Shown: positions 16,527 through 25,210, counted from the stretch's first letter. The stretch is DNA of 64,000 bases from Streptomyces sp. NBC_00414 (GCF_036038375.1 NZ_CP107935.1:8680001-8744000); one strand, 5' to 3'. Numbers and translations are program-made. Notes: generated by a model from the letters alone, not told the origin.

Positions 16527-17554
16527 GGGATCAGCTCCGGAGGTACGGCGGCGGAGGCACCGCGGCGCTTGGTGGGCAGCGTCAGTCGCCAGCGCTGGGC
16601 GGGGTCGGTGGCCATGCGGACCCAGGCGGCGAGCACCGTGGCGGACACCGTCGTGAGCACGATGGCGAGCCCCGGGAGCACGGTGATCCACCAGGCGGTC
16701 TGGAGGTACTGCCGGCCCTGGGCGACCATCAGGCCCCAGCTGACGTCCGGCGGCTGGATGCCGATGCCCAGGAAGCTGAGGGAGGACTCGGTGAGCATGA
16801 CGAAGCAGAAGTCGAGGGTGGCGACGGTCAGCAGCGTCGGCAGGGCGATCGGCAGAATGTGCCGGACGATGATGTGCCGGCCGGGGGTGCCGAAGGTGCG
16901 GGCAGCGTCGACGAACAGGCGGCTGCGCAGTTCGGCGGCCTCCGCCCGCGCGGTGCGCAGATAGACCGGTATGCGGGCCACGGCGAGGATCAGCACGATG
17001 TTCAGCGCGCTCGGCGAGAACACGTACAGCACGACCACCGCGATCAGCAGTGAGGGGAAGCTGAGGATCACGTCGGCGACGCGCATGGCGAGGCTCTCGC
17101 GGCGGCCCCCGTGGTAGCCGGCCCACAGGCCGAGCGCCGAGCCGATCAGCAGCGAGCACAGCACGGCCGGGACGGCCACGGACAGGGTCGTCGCGGCGGC
17201 GTCGACCAGCCGGGCCAGCACGCTGCGTCCGAGGACGTCGGTGCCGAGCAGCCCGTACACCCCCTCGCCCAGGGACGGTGGCCGCAGGGAGGAGTCCAGG
17301 TCCTGCTGCTCGGCGCGGTCGCCGATGACGAGCGGGCCGACGAGCGCCACGAGGGCGACCAGGGCGAGGACGACGGCCGCGACGGCCGCCGCGCGGTCGC
17401 GGCCCAGCATCCGCCACCAGCTCGCCCGGTCGGGCGCGGATCTCCTGTCGGCCGCGGCGTCGGCAGCGCTGGTGGCCGCGGGGTCGGCGGCGGCGGTCTT
17501 GTCCGCCGTGGTGCCCACGGCGGTGTCCGCGGTGGTGGGTCCTTCTTGGGGCAT
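16523..17554 (-). CDS. ABC transporter permease (DppC/OppC-like)
   Basis: A 343-residue permease. A long Ala/Asp/Thr-rich cytoplasmic N-tail (about 50 residues) precedes a first helix (AAVVLALVALVALVGPLVIG) and a BPD_transp_1 domain with the EAA loop DAARTFGTPGRHIIVRHILP. Typical DppC features include GTDVLGRSVLARLV. The ATG at 17554 has a good GAAGGAAG site; a GTG at 17572 overlapping the upstream TGA by four bases is an equally reasonable coupled start. Confidence 0.9.
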   Translation of the reverse strand: MPQEGPTTADTAVGTTADKTAAADPAATSAADAAADRRSAPDRASWWRMLGRDRAAAVAAVVLALVALVALVGPLVIGDRAEQQDLDSSLRPPSLGEGVYGLLGTDVLGRSVLARLVDAAATTLSVAVPAVLCSLLIGSALGLWAGYHGGRRESLAMRVADVILSFPSLLIAVVVLYVFSPSALNIVLILAVARIPVYLRTARAEAAELRSRLFVDAARTFGTPGRHIIVRHILPIALPTLLTVATLDFCFVMLTESSLSFLGIGIQPPDVSWGLMVAQGRQYLQTAWWITVLPGLAIVLTTVSATVLAAWVRMATDPAQRWRLTLPTKRRGASAAVPPELIP

Positions 17555-17568
17555 CGTGCTTCCTTCGC

Positions 17569-18498
17569 TCACGCCGGCACCGCCAGTCGCACACGGGGAT
17601 CGGTCAGCGCGTGACAGACGTCGACCAGGATGTTGAGCGCGAAGATCGTCACCGCGGTCAGGAGCACGGCCGCCTGGAGGACCGCGAAGTCGCGCTGGAG
17701 GATGGAGTCGATCATGAGTTTTCCGATGCCGGGCCAGCCGAAGATCGTCTCGACGATCACCGCGCCGTTGACCAGGCCCACCGTCAGGTCGCCCGCCACG
17801 GTCAGGACCGGCGTCACCGCGTTGCGCAGGGCGTGGCCGAAGATCACCCGCTGGGGCGTGGCGCCCTTGCTGCGGGCGATCTTGATGTAGGGCGCGGAGA
17901 GCGCGCCGACCATGCTGCCGCGCACCACCTGGACCAGCACTCCGAAGGGGCGGATCAGCAGGGTGGCGATGGGCAGGACCCAGATCTCGGGTCCGCCGAG
18001 GGTGCCGGAGGTCGGCAGCCACCCGAGGCTCACCCCGAAGACGAGCACGCCCATGATGGCGAACCAGAAGTCGGGAATGCTGGCGGCCGTCATCGACAGC
18101 AGGCTGGCGATGCGGTCCATCAGGGAGTTGGGGCGGTAGGCGGCCAGGCTGCCGACCAGTACCGCCCCGGTGATCGCGAGCAGCATGGTCACGCCGGCGA
18201 GCTGCAGAGTGACCGGGAAGGCGTCGAGCACCATCTCGGTCGCCGACTGCCCGGTGCGCAGCGAGGTGCCGAAGTCCAGGTGCGCGGCGTCGACGAGGTA
18301 GTTCCACAGCTGGGCGGGGATCGACAGGTCGAAGCCCTGGGCGGCGGAGAACTCCGCGCGCTGCTCGGCGGTGGCGCTCAGGGGGAGGTAGAGGTCGACC
18401 GGGTTGCCGGTCATGCGGGCCAGGAAGAAGACGCCCAGCACGACACAGAACAGGGGGATGGCGCTGGACAGTACGCGTTTGCGCAGGAAGGGGAACAT
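17569..18498 (-). CDS. ABC transporter permease (DppB/OppB-like)
   Basis: A 309-residue permease with six predicted helices. N-terminal RKRVLSSAIPLFCVVLGVFFLARM and the stretch LDFGTSLRTGQSATEMVLDAFPVTLQL are classic DppB features; the EAA loop region is KIARSKGATPQRVIFGHALRNAV, and the protein ends with ...VDVCHALTDPRVRLAVPA. It begins one base after the stop of the binding-protein gene and overlaps the DppC gene. Substrate specificity is set by the binding protein. Confidence 0.92.
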   Translation of the reverse strand: MFPFLRKRVLSSAIPLFCVVLGVFFLARMTGNPVDLYLPLSATAEQRAEFSAAQGFDLSIPAQLWNYLVDAAHLDFGTSLRTGQSATEMVLDAFPVTLQLAGVTMLLAITGAVLVGSLAAYRPNSLMDRIASLLSMTAASIPDFWFAIMGVLVFGVSLGWLPTSGTLGGPEIWVLPIATLLIRPFGVLVQVVRGSMVGALSAPYIKIARSKGATPQRVIFGHALRNAVTPVLTVAGDLTVGLVNGAVIVETIFGWPGIGKLMIDSILQRDFAVLQAAVLLTAVTIFALNILVDVCHALTDPRVRLAVPA

Positions 18499-18499
18499 G

Positions 18500-20089
18500 T
18501 CAGTCCTTCGCCCCCTCGGCGGGGCCGACCTCGGCCAGCCGCATTTCGTCGCCGGTGGCGGAGTTCGGTTCGTACCGGATGGACGGTGACAGGCCGAGCA
18601 GCCCGGTCATGTGGGCGATGTGGGTGTACTGGACGACGTTGTTGTTCTGGTCGGCGAGCAGTTCGGCGAAGGCCTTCTGGCGCTTCTCGCCGGACAGCAG
18701 GCCCGCGTCGGCGATGCGCCGGTCGAGGTCCTTGGTGCCGAACGTGGACTGCGGGCCGTCGCTGAGCAGGTACTGACTGGCGGTGAAGGCCGCGTCACCG
18801 GCCTGGTTGCCGTGCATGATCAGCAGGGCGATCGGCCCGACGTTCTTCGGTAGCGGCCTCAGTTGGTACTGGAGCTGGGTGGCGGTGTCGGCCATGCGCA
18901 CCCGGACGCTCAGCCCGATCTCCTTCATCTGGTACTGCAGGGCCTCCGCGGTCTCCGACACCCCGGAGAACATGCCGTTGCGGGCGACCAGGGTGATGGT
19001 GCGGCCGGTGGGTACGCCGTCGGCCTTCGCCTCCTTCACCAGGGCCCGGGCCTCGGCCACGTTCTGCCGGGTCGGCTTGATCGCGTCACTGTGTCCGACC
19101 ACTCCTGGCGGGACGAGCTGGCCCGCCGGTTCGGCCAGTCCGCCGAGCAGCGCGTCGATGATGCCCTGGCGGTCCACGGCCAGGTCGATCGCCCGGCGCA
19201 CCCGCAGGTCGTCGATCGGCGCCTCGCGGCCGTCCAGCCGCAGCGCGGTCGTCTCGTTGTTGGGGTAGGCGACGGTCGTGTCCTTCTCCGCCTCCATCGA
19301 GTCGAGGGCGACGGCGATCTCCGCCTCGTCCTTGTCGATCATGGCGGCCCGGACACTGGCGTCGCTGCGCCAGACGTAGCGGGCCCGTGGGAAGGCGGGA
19401 GCCCTGCCCCAGTAGTCGTCGTTGCGGCTGAGGGAGATCGCGGTGCCGGCCTGCCACGAGCGCACGGCGTAGGGCCCGGTGCCGATCGGGACGCGCACCT
19501 TGGCCTTGGTGCTCGTGGTGCGCGGCACGATCTCCACGAAGCTCAGGCGCAGCGGAAGGATGGGGTCGGGCTCCGCGGTGGTGACGGTCAGCCGGTTGTC
19601 CCCGGACGTCTTCACTTCGAGGTCGTCGTCGCCGAAGACATAGCCCTCGACGTTGCAGGCGAGGTCGGAGTTGACCGCCCGGTCGATCGAGAAGGCGGCG
19701 TCCTCGGCCGTGAACGGCTCACCGTTCTGGAAGGTCACCCCGCTGCGGGTGTCGAAGGTCCAGGTGCGGGGCCCGGTCTGTTTCCAGCCGGTCGCGAGCA
19801 GGGGGCGCAGGTCGCCGGAGTCGGGATCACGTTCGACGAGCGGCTCGGTGATGTTGGACCGGACGACGACGCCGGTGCTGGTCAGTGAGGCTTCACAGGG
19901 TTCCAGCGTCGGTGGTTCCTGGGTGAGCACCACGCGCAGGGTGCGGCCGTCGGCCTGGCCGGCGTCGCCACCGGCGCTGTTGGCCACGGCACAGCCACTG
20001 GACACCAGCACCGTGCCCGCCAGCAGCAGGGCGGTCGTCGGGCGGGACCGCCGTCGTCCGGGCGGAAGGGAGGAAACGGGGGACTTCAT
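18500..20089 (-). CDS. ABC transporter substrate-binding lipoprotein, family 5 (DppA/OppA-like)
   Basis: A 529-residue extracellular solute-binding protein, family 5. The signal has an arginine-rich n-region (GRRRSRPTT) and lipobox LVSSGC, so it should be anchored in the membrane. Family features include TWTFDTRSGVTFQNGEPFTAED and DDLRVRRAIDLAVDR. The ATG at 20089 follows GGAGAT; a GTG twelve codons upstream is possible. It heads the importer operon. Although family 5 is named for peptides, members also bind sugars, opines and sugar acids; the divergent aldarate-type enzyme genes suggest such a substrate here. Confidence 0.9.
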   Translation of the reverse strand: MKSPVSSLPPGRRRSRPTTALLLAGTVLVSSGCAVANSAGGDAGQADGRTLRVVLTQEPPTLEPCEASLTSTGVVVRSNITEPLVERDPDSGDLRPLLATGWKQTGPRTWTFDTRSGVTFQNGEPFTAEDAAFSIDRAVNSDLACNVEGYVFGDDDLEVKTSGDNRLTVTTAEPDPILPLRLSFVEIVPRTTSTKAKVRVPIGTGPYAVRSWQAGTAISLSRNDDYWGRAPAFPRARYVWRSDASVRAAMIDKDEAEIAVALDSMEAEKDTTVAYPNNETTALRLDGREAPIDDLRVRRAIDLAVDRQGIIDALLGGLAEPAGQLVPPGVVGHSDAIKPTRQNVAEARALVKEAKADGVPTGRTITLVARNGMFSGVSETAEALQYQMKEIGLSVRVRMADTATQLQYQLRPLPKNVGPIALLIMHGNQAGDAAFTASQYLLSDGPQSTFGTKDLDRRIADAGLLSGEKRQKAFAELLADQNNNVVQYTHIAHMTGLLGLSPSIRYEPNSATGDEMRLAEVGPAEGAKD

Positions 20090-20374
20090 CGTCGGCGTAT
20101 CTCCGGGGGAGTGCTGATGTGTCACGTTCCGAGTTCGGGCCGACCTCCTGAGCTGTTTACACTTACGTACTCGGTCCGCATCTGTGAACGCCGAAGCTAA
20201 ACCGGCTCCGTGGCAGCGTCAAGGGATGGGCGTCGACGGATCTTCTCGGACCCGTCGCCACCGGGGCGCCGCGGCGGCGTCGCCGTGACCGCCTGTCGCC
20301 GCGCGATCACCATCCGGTCCGGCCCATCCGATCCGGTCCGGCCGCCGGTGAGTGCGGGCCGGCTGTCGCACGTC

Positions 20375-20458
20375 ACCCGACCTCCAGAGCCCGACCTCCA
20401 GCACCCGACCCCCCAGCGCCCGACCTGCGGCGCCCGACCTCCAGTGCCCAGTCCCCAG
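20375..20458. repeat. 14-bp imperfect tandem repeat in the divergent intergenic region
   Basis: Six imperfect units (consensus CGCCCGACCTCCAG) run from 20375 to 20458 in the 422-bp region between the binding-protein gene and the first dehydrogenase gene. Beyond the repeat, the AT-richer patch near 20150-20190 (TGTTTACACTTACGTAC) is the likely promoter or operator zone; no exact promoter could be fixed. Confidence 0.75.
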
Positions 20459-20511
20459 CGCCCACCACCGAATCTTCAGCAGTGGATTTTCAGACTGACG
20501 GGAGTACCACC

Positions 20512-21489
20512 ATGTCCCACTCCGCCACCCCCGCCCCCAGTAGCCCGGCCGCCCCGGGCACCCTCCTCCAGGTGTCCCCGCTGCTCCCCGCCCTGGAGGA
20601 GGCGCTGGACGAGCGTTACCGCACCGTACGCCTGCATGAACTGCCCGACCCCGCGGCCTACCTGCGCGAAGAGGCGGGCGACGTGGTGGCGGCGGTCACC
20701 AGCGCGCGGTTCGGCGTCGCCAACTCCCTGATGGACGCGCTGCCCCGGCTCGGCGCGATCGTCCACTTCGGCGTCGGCTACGAGACCACGGACGTGGCCC
20801 ACGCGCGGGCGCGTGGCATCGACGTCAGCAACACCCCCGACGTGCTCACCGACTGCGTGGCCGACCTCGCCGTCGGCGGTCTGATCGACGTCATGCGCGA
20901 ACTGTCGGCCGCCGACCGGTACGTCCGGGCCGGCCGGTGGACCGCGGCGCCCTACCCGCTGACCACCAGGGTGAGCGGCAAGCGGGTGGGCATCCTCGGC
21001 CTCGGCCGGATCGGCCGGGCCGTCGCTCGACGCCTCGAAGGCTTCGGCACGGACATCGCGTACTGCTCACGGGTCCCGGTGCCCGACGTCCCCTACCGCC
21101 ACCTGTCCACCGCGCGGGAGCTGGCCGCCGAGTGCGACGCGGTCGTCGTCACGGTCGCGGGCGGGGCGGGCACCCGGGGGCTGGTCTCGGCCGAGGTGCT
21201 CGACGCGCTCGGCCCCCGGGGCTTCCTCGTCAACGTCGCGCGCGGGAGCGTCGTCGACGAACCGGCCCTGGTCGCGGCGGTACGGGAGGGGCGGATCGCC
21301 GGTGCCGCCCTCGACGTCTTCGCCGACGAACCGAACGTGCCGCAGGCGCTGCTGGAATCGGACCGGGTCCTCCTGCTGCCCCACGTCGCCAGCGGGACGC
21401 ACGAGACCCGGCAGGCGATGGGTGACCTGGTCCTGGGCAACGTCCGGCGGTTCATGACGGAGGGGGTCCTGCTCACCCCCGTTCCGTAG
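20512..21489 (+). CDS. 2-hydroxyacid dehydrogenase (D-isomer-specific)
   Basis: A 325-residue NAD(P)-dependent D-2-hydroxyacid dehydrogenase. The Rossmann motif GILGLGRIGRAVARR sits near 158-172. The catalytic triad is visible: Arg in NVARGSVVDE, Glu in DVFADEPNVP, His in LLPHVASGT. It resembles hydroxypyruvate/glyoxylate reductases. The ATG at 20512 with GGGAG upstream is used; an earlier ATG at 20482 lies in the untranslated-looking leader. It is the first gene of the plus-strand set facing the importer operon, and a separate promoter lies between it and the next gene. Confidence 0.9.
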   Translation: MSHSATPAPSSPAAPGTLLQVSPLLPALEEALDERYRTVRLHELPDPAAYLREEAGDVVAAVTSARFGVANSLMDALPRLGAIVHFGVGYETTDVAHARARGIDVSNTPDVLTDCVADLAVGGLIDVMRELSAADRYVRAGRWTAAPYPLTTRVSGKRVGILGLGRIGRAVARRLEGFGTDIAYCSRVPVPDVPYRHLSTARELAAECDAVVVTVAGGAGTRGLVSAEVLDALGPRGFLVNVARGSVVDEPALVAAVREGRIAGAALDVFADEPNVPQALLESDRVLLLPHVASGTHETRQAMGDLVLGNVRRFMTEGVLLTPVP

Positions 21490-21496
21490 CCGGCCA

Positions 21497-21553
21497 TTGA
21501 CAGCCGCAAGGGTCGCTGTCTACAAATGAGAACGCGGACTACATATGAGGACG
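21497..21553 (+). promoter_or_regulatory. Promoter and candidate operator before the enolase-superfamily gene
   Basis: TTGACA (21497-21502) and TACAAA (21521-21526) form a -35/-10 pair spaced 18 bp. An inverted repeat GACAGC-N10-GCTGTC (21499-21520) covers the spacer. A direct repeat TACAAATGAGAACG / TACATATGAGGACG follows at 21521-21534 and 21540-21553. This is a plausible regulated promoter; the regulator is unknown. Confidence 0.55.
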
Positions 21554-21559
21554 GCATTC

Positions 21560-22834
21560 ATGACAGGGAACGCAGCACGCATCGCCGACGTCACCGTGAC
21601 CCCCGTGGCCTTCAAGGACTACCCACTGCTCAACACGGTCGGGGTGCACGAGCCCTACGCGCTGCGCACGATCGTCGAGATGACCACGGAGTCCGGGGTC
21701 ACCGGCATCGGTGAGACCTACGGCGGCACGGTCCACCTGGAACGGCTGCGCCGCGCCGCCGAGGGACTGATCGGCCTGGACGTCTGGAACCTCAACGACC
21801 TCGTCGCCCGCACCACACGCACCCTGGGCGAGGACACCTCCGGCGGCGACGGCATGTCAGGGATGGTCACCGGCAGCAGCGCCGTGGACCGGGTCATGTC
21901 ACCGTTCGACGTCGCCTGCCTGGACATCCAGGGCAAGCTGATCGGCCGGCCGGTCAGCGACCTGCTGGGCGGAGCCGTCCGCCCCTCGGTCCCCTACAGC
22001 GCCTACCTCTTCTACAAGTGGGCCGCGCATCCCGGGCAGGAGGACGACGACTGGGGCGCCGCCCTCGACCCGGCGGGCCTCGTCGACCAGGCCCGCCGCA
22101 TGATCGACACGTACGGCTTCTCCTCCATCAAACTCAAGGGCGGTGTCTTCCCGCCCGACGAGGAGATCGCGGCGGTCAGGGCCCTGCGCGAGGCCTTCCC
22201 CGACCTGCCGCTGCGCCTCGACCCCAACGCCGCCTGGAGTACGGAGGCCTCGCTGTACGTCGCCCGCGAACTGGACGGAGCCCTGCAGTACCTGGAGGAC
22301 CCGACCGAGGGCCTCGACGGCATGGCGGCCGTGGCCGCGGGGACCCCGACACCCCTGGCGACCAACATGTGTGTCGTCTCCTTCGACGACCTCGCCCCGG
22401 CCGTGGCCCGTGGCTCCGTCGGCATCGTCCTGTCCGACCACCACTTCTGGGGCGGTCTGCGGCGCGGCCTCCAGCTCTCCGCGATCTGCGACACCTTCGG
22501 CCTCGGCCTGTCGATGCACTCCAACTCCCACCTCGGCATCAGCCTCGCCGCGATGACCCATCTGGCGGCGGCCACCCCGCGCCTCACCTACGCCTGCGAC
22601 ACGCACACGCCGTGGAAGCAGCCCGACGAGGACGTCGTCGACACCGAGGTGCTGCGCTTCAGCGAGGGCCGCGTCACCGTCCCGACGGCTCCCGGCCTCG
22701 GTGTGGAACTGGACCGGGACGCGCTCGCCCGGCTCCACAAGCAGTACCTCGACTGCGGACTGCGCGACCGCGACGACACCGGCTACATGCGCCGCGTCGA
22801 CCCCTCCTTCTCGACCAAGACCCCCCGGTGGTGA
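21560..22834 (+). CDS. Enolase-superfamily sugar-acid dehydratase, glucarate dehydratase-like
   Basis: A 424-residue member of the mandelate racemase/glucarate dehydratase group. The KxK base pair (Lys191, Lys193 in SIKLKGG), metal ligands in RLDPNAAW (Asp221) and YLEDP (Glu246), Asp/His in SDHHFWGG (293-295) and MHSNSHLG (His320) match the glucarate dehydratase layout. Expected reaction is dehydration of an aldarate to a 5-keto-4-deoxy product. Start is taken at ATG 21560 with GAGGA upstream; an in-frame ATG lies five codons earlier. The aldolase gene four positions on would act on the product. Confidence 0.85.
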   Translation: MTGNAARIADVTVTPVAFKDYPLLNTVGVHEPYALRTIVEMTTESGVTGIGETYGGTVHLERLRRAAEGLIGLDVWNLNDLVARTTRTLGEDTSGGDGMSGMVTGSSAVDRVMSPFDVACLDIQGKLIGRPVSDLLGGAVRPSVPYSAYLFYKWAAHPGQEDDDWGAALDPAGLVDQARRMIDTYGFSSIKLKGGVFPPDEEIAAVRALREAFPDLPLRLDPNAAWSTEASLYVARELDGALQYLEDPTEGLDGMAAVAAGTPTPLATNMCVVSFDDLAPAVARGSVGIVLSDHHFWGGLRRGLQLSAICDTFGLGLSMHSNSHLGISLAAMTHLAAATPRLTYACDTHTPWKQPDEDVVDTEVLRFSEGRVTVPTAPGLGVELDRDALARLHKQYLDCGLRDRDDTGYMRRVDPSFSTKTPRW

Positions 22835-22841
22835 CCCGCAC

Positions 22842-23828
22842 GTGCACATCATGCTCAACCACCGCATCCTGAGCCGCTTCCATGAACCCCTCAAAGCCCG
22901 TGCGGAGGGCCGGCACACGTGGCTGGAGTCGTTCGACTGGAGCGCCGCACGGATCTCCGAAGCCATCACCGACGTCGAGGTGTTCGTCGGTTCACACCTG
23001 CCCGCCGAGGACGCCCGGCGCGCCGAACGGCTCCGGCTCGTCCACGTAGTCGGCGCCGGATACGACGGCATCCCGCTGGACGCGCTCGGCCCGGAAGTGT
23101 CCGTCACGACCACGCACCACCACGGCCGTTCCATCGCCGAGCACGTCCTGATGTCCGTCATGATGCTGTCCCGCGACGTCCTGGGCGCCGACCGCGCACT
23201 GCGGGCCGGACAGTGGCGCAACGTGGCCGTCGACCCGGAACTGCCGTTCGGGACGACGCTGGAAGGCCGCCGGGTCGGCATCATCGGTTTCGGCGAGACC
23301 GGCACCGAGGTCGCCCGCCTCTGCCAGGCGGTCGGCATGCGGGTGCGTGCCGTGCGGCGCGACCCTGCCGCGCCCGTCCCCGACGACCTGCGGACCGACT
23401 GGATCGGCGGCAACGACCGGCTGCCCGAGCTGCTGGCCGAGTCCGACGTCGTGGTGGTCACGGTTCCTCTCGGCCCAGCCACCCGCGGTCTGATCGGCCC
23501 CGCCGAACTGGCGGCCATGGGACCGGGAAGCCTGCTGGTCAACGTGGCCCGCGGGCCGGTCGTCCAGGAGGAGGCCCTGTACGAGGCGCTCGACTCCGGG
23601 GCCATCGCCGGTGCCGCGCTGGACGTGTGGTGGTCGGGCCCACCGCAGGCGCCGAGCCGGCTGCCGTTCCACCGCCTGCCCAACGTGCTGATGACCCCGC
23701 ACCACTCGGGCCACACCACCGACACCTTCGCCGCCCGCGCGACGGAGATCGCCGACAACATCAACCGCCTGGAACAGGGACGACCGCTCGTCAACGTCGT
23801 GCGCGCGGCCACCTCCACAGCCCCCTGA
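22842..23828 (+). CDS. D-isomer-specific 2-hydroxyacid dehydrogenase
   Basis: A 328-residue enzyme, second of its kind in this unit but clearly a different subgroup. The Rossmann loop is GIIGFGETGTEVARL; the catalytic Arg lies in NVARGPVVQE and the His in TPHHSGHT. The usual Glu motif reads ALDVWWSGPP, with no obvious glutamate, so activity may differ from the canonical reaction. Start is GTG 22842 (VHIMLNHRI), seven bases after the dehydratase stop; ATG 22851 is the alternative. Tight spacing implies co-transcription. Confidence 0.85.
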   Translation: MHIMLNHRILSRFHEPLKARAEGRHTWLESFDWSAARISEAITDVEVFVGSHLPAEDARRAERLRLVHVVGAGYDGIPLDALGPEVSVTTTHHHGRSIAEHVLMSVMMLSRDVLGADRALRAGQWRNVAVDPELPFGTTLEGRRVGIIGFGETGTEVARLCQAVGMRVRAVRRDPAAPVPDDLRTDWIGGNDRLPELLAESDVVVVTVPLGPATRGLIGPAELAAMGPGSLLVNVARGPVVQEEALYEALDSGAIAGAALDVWWSGPPQAPSRLPFHRLPNVLMTPHHSGHTTDTFAARATEIADNINRLEQGRPLVNVVRAATSTAP

Positions 23829-23954
23829 AGCCCTCTGGCCCGGCACCCACCCACCCCCACCGGCCGCGCAGCCCCTCTACTTCGCAGCCCTCTACCTTGC
23901 AGCCCTTCGCCTTTCCGCCTCTCTGCCTCTCTGCCTCAGGAGTTGAAGACCCCC

Positions 23955-24866
23955 ATGCTCGATGGCGTCCTCTTTTTCCCCGTCACGCCCTTCACCGATA
24001 TCGGCGAGGTCGACCTGACCGTCCTGCACCAGCACGTGGCGGAGGGGACCGACGCCGGTCCCGGCGGTGTGTTCGTCGCCTGCGGCACCGGTGAGTTCCA
24101 CGCCCTGGACGTCGAGGAGTTCACCGCGGTCGTACGCACCGCCGTCGACGCGGTGGCCGGTCGCGTCCCGGTGTACGCCGGGGCCGGAGGCGCGCTCGGG
24201 CTGGCCAGGCGCTTCGCCCGGGCCGCCGCCGAGGCCGGCGCGGACGGCCTGCTGCTCATGCCGCCCTACCTGGTCGACTCGCCCGCCGAGGGCCTGGTCT
24301 CGTACGTCCGCGCGGTCGCCCAGGAGACCTCCCTGCCGGTGATCGTCTACAACCGGGGGAACGCGCGCTTCGACGAGCGCATGGCTGCGGAAGTGGCCCA
24401 ACTGCCCACGGTGACAGGCTTCAAGGACGGCACCGGCGACCTCGACATGGTGGCTCGCATCATTCCCGCTGTACGTGAGTCGCTGAGCGCGTCCGGCAAG
24501 GAGTTCCAGTTCTTCAACGGCATGCCCACCGCCGAGGCGAGCCAACTGGCCTACCGCGCCCTGGGCGTGAAGCTGTACTCCTCGGCCGCGTTCGCCTTCG
24601 CCCCCGACATCTCCCTCGCCTTCCACCGGGCGGTGGAGGAGGACGACATCCGACGGGTCGACGCGCTGCAGCAGGCCTTCTTCCACCCCTTGGTCAGGCT
24701 GCGCAAGCGGGTCCCCGGATACGCGGTGGCCCTGGTGAAGGCGGGGGTGACGCTGGAGGGGAACAAGGCGGGTCCGGTCCGCCCGCCGCTGGTGTCCCTC
24801 GGCGCGGGCGAGGTCGAGGAACTGGCGGCCATCATCGCCGAGGGGCGCGCCGTACTCGCCTCCTGA
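23955..24866 (+). CDS. DapA-superfamily aldolase, 5-dehydro-4-deoxyglucarate dehydratase-like
   Basis: A 303-residue (beta/alpha)8 lyase. Schiff-base Lys157 is in GFKDGTGD and the catalytic Tyr132 in VIVYNRG, the KdgD/DapA pattern; the early motif FFPVTPFTDIGEVD is typical of KdgD. Predicted reaction: 5-keto-4-deoxyglucarate to 2,5-dioxopentanoate plus CO2 and water, the step after glucarate dehydratase. The dehydrogenase that would finish the route to 2-oxoglutarate is not adjacent. Start ATG 23955 is chosen, with AGGAG twelve bases upstream; TTG 23943 is possible. Confidence 0.85.
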   Translation: MLDGVLFFPVTPFTDIGEVDLTVLHQHVAEGTDAGPGGVFVACGTGEFHALDVEEFTAVVRTAVDAVAGRVPVYAGAGGALGLARRFARAAAEAGADGLLLMPPYLVDSPAEGLVSYVRAVAQETSLPVIVYNRGNARFDERMAAEVAQLPTVTGFKDGTGDLDMVARIIPAVRESLSASGKEFQFFNGMPTAEASQLAYRALGVKLYSSAAFAFAPDISLAFHRAVEEDDIRRVDALQQAFFHPLVRLRKRVPGYAVALVKAGVTLEGNKAGPVRPPLVSLGAGEVEELAAIIAEGRAVLAS

Positions 24867-24869
24867 TCC

Positions 24870-24930
24870 GCAAGACGCAAGACGCAAGACGCAAGACGCA
24901 AGACGCAAGACGCAAGACGCAAGACGCAAG
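24870..24930. repeat. Heptamer tandem repeat (GCAAGAC)n
   Basis: Eight perfect copies of GCAAGAC plus a partial ninth start four bases after the stop codon of the aldolase gene. This is a microsatellite-like array; a similar 7-bp array follows the hydroxylase stop at 34026. Confidence 0.95.
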
Positions 24931-24964
24931 CTGCACGCCGCAGCCGTCGGCGTGCGGCCTGCGG

Positions 24965-25001
24965 CCGTCGGTTCGGGAAGCGGTGCCTCCCGAACCGACG
25001 G
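24965..25001 (+). terminator. Strong hairpin downstream of the sugar-acid gene set
   Basis: CCGTCGGTTCGGGA (24965-24978) pairs perfectly with TCCCGAACCGACGG (24988-25001), a 14-bp stem with a nine-base loop and no U-tract. It is a likely terminator for the plus-strand operon. Confidence 0.65.
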
Positions 25002-25074
25002 TTCCCAGGGACGCGGCCGATCGCGGCCACTCGCCCGACGGCGCCGTCAGGGGGACGCCGAGAGCCAACCGGCG

Positions 25075-25180
25075 TGCCGTACCCATCATCTGGGCGCCCT
25101 ACTACACCTGCCACAAGTGCACCTGCCACAAGACCATGCGCGGCCTCCTCGACGCGTACACCGCCGACGGAGGTGACCGG
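25075..25180 (+). pseudogene. Remnant of a GH127 (beta-L-arabinofuranosidase, DUF1680)-like gene
   Basis: The translated fragment VPIIWAPYYTCHK...TMRGLLDAYTADGGD resembles the GH127 motif 'WAPYYTxHKIMRGLLDAY'. It has an internal 15-bp duplication (ACCTGCCACAAG twice, giving TCHKCTCHK) where the family has a single HK. No other part of the enzyme is present on either side, so this is a short dead fragment. It lies between the hairpin at 24965 and the iron box at 25211. The assignment is from memory of the motif. Confidence 0.45.
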
Positions 25181-25210
25181 CCGGCGTCAGGCGCCCTCAC
25201 AGCCGGATCG

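Noticed and set aside
24870..24930. Possible CRISPR array
   Set aside because: Units are contiguous 7-mers without spacers, and no cas genes are present.
24551..25129. Minus-strand open frame with LASCVLR repeats
   Set aside because: The repeated peptide is only the translation of the (GCAAGAC)n array; no ribosome site or homologous context.
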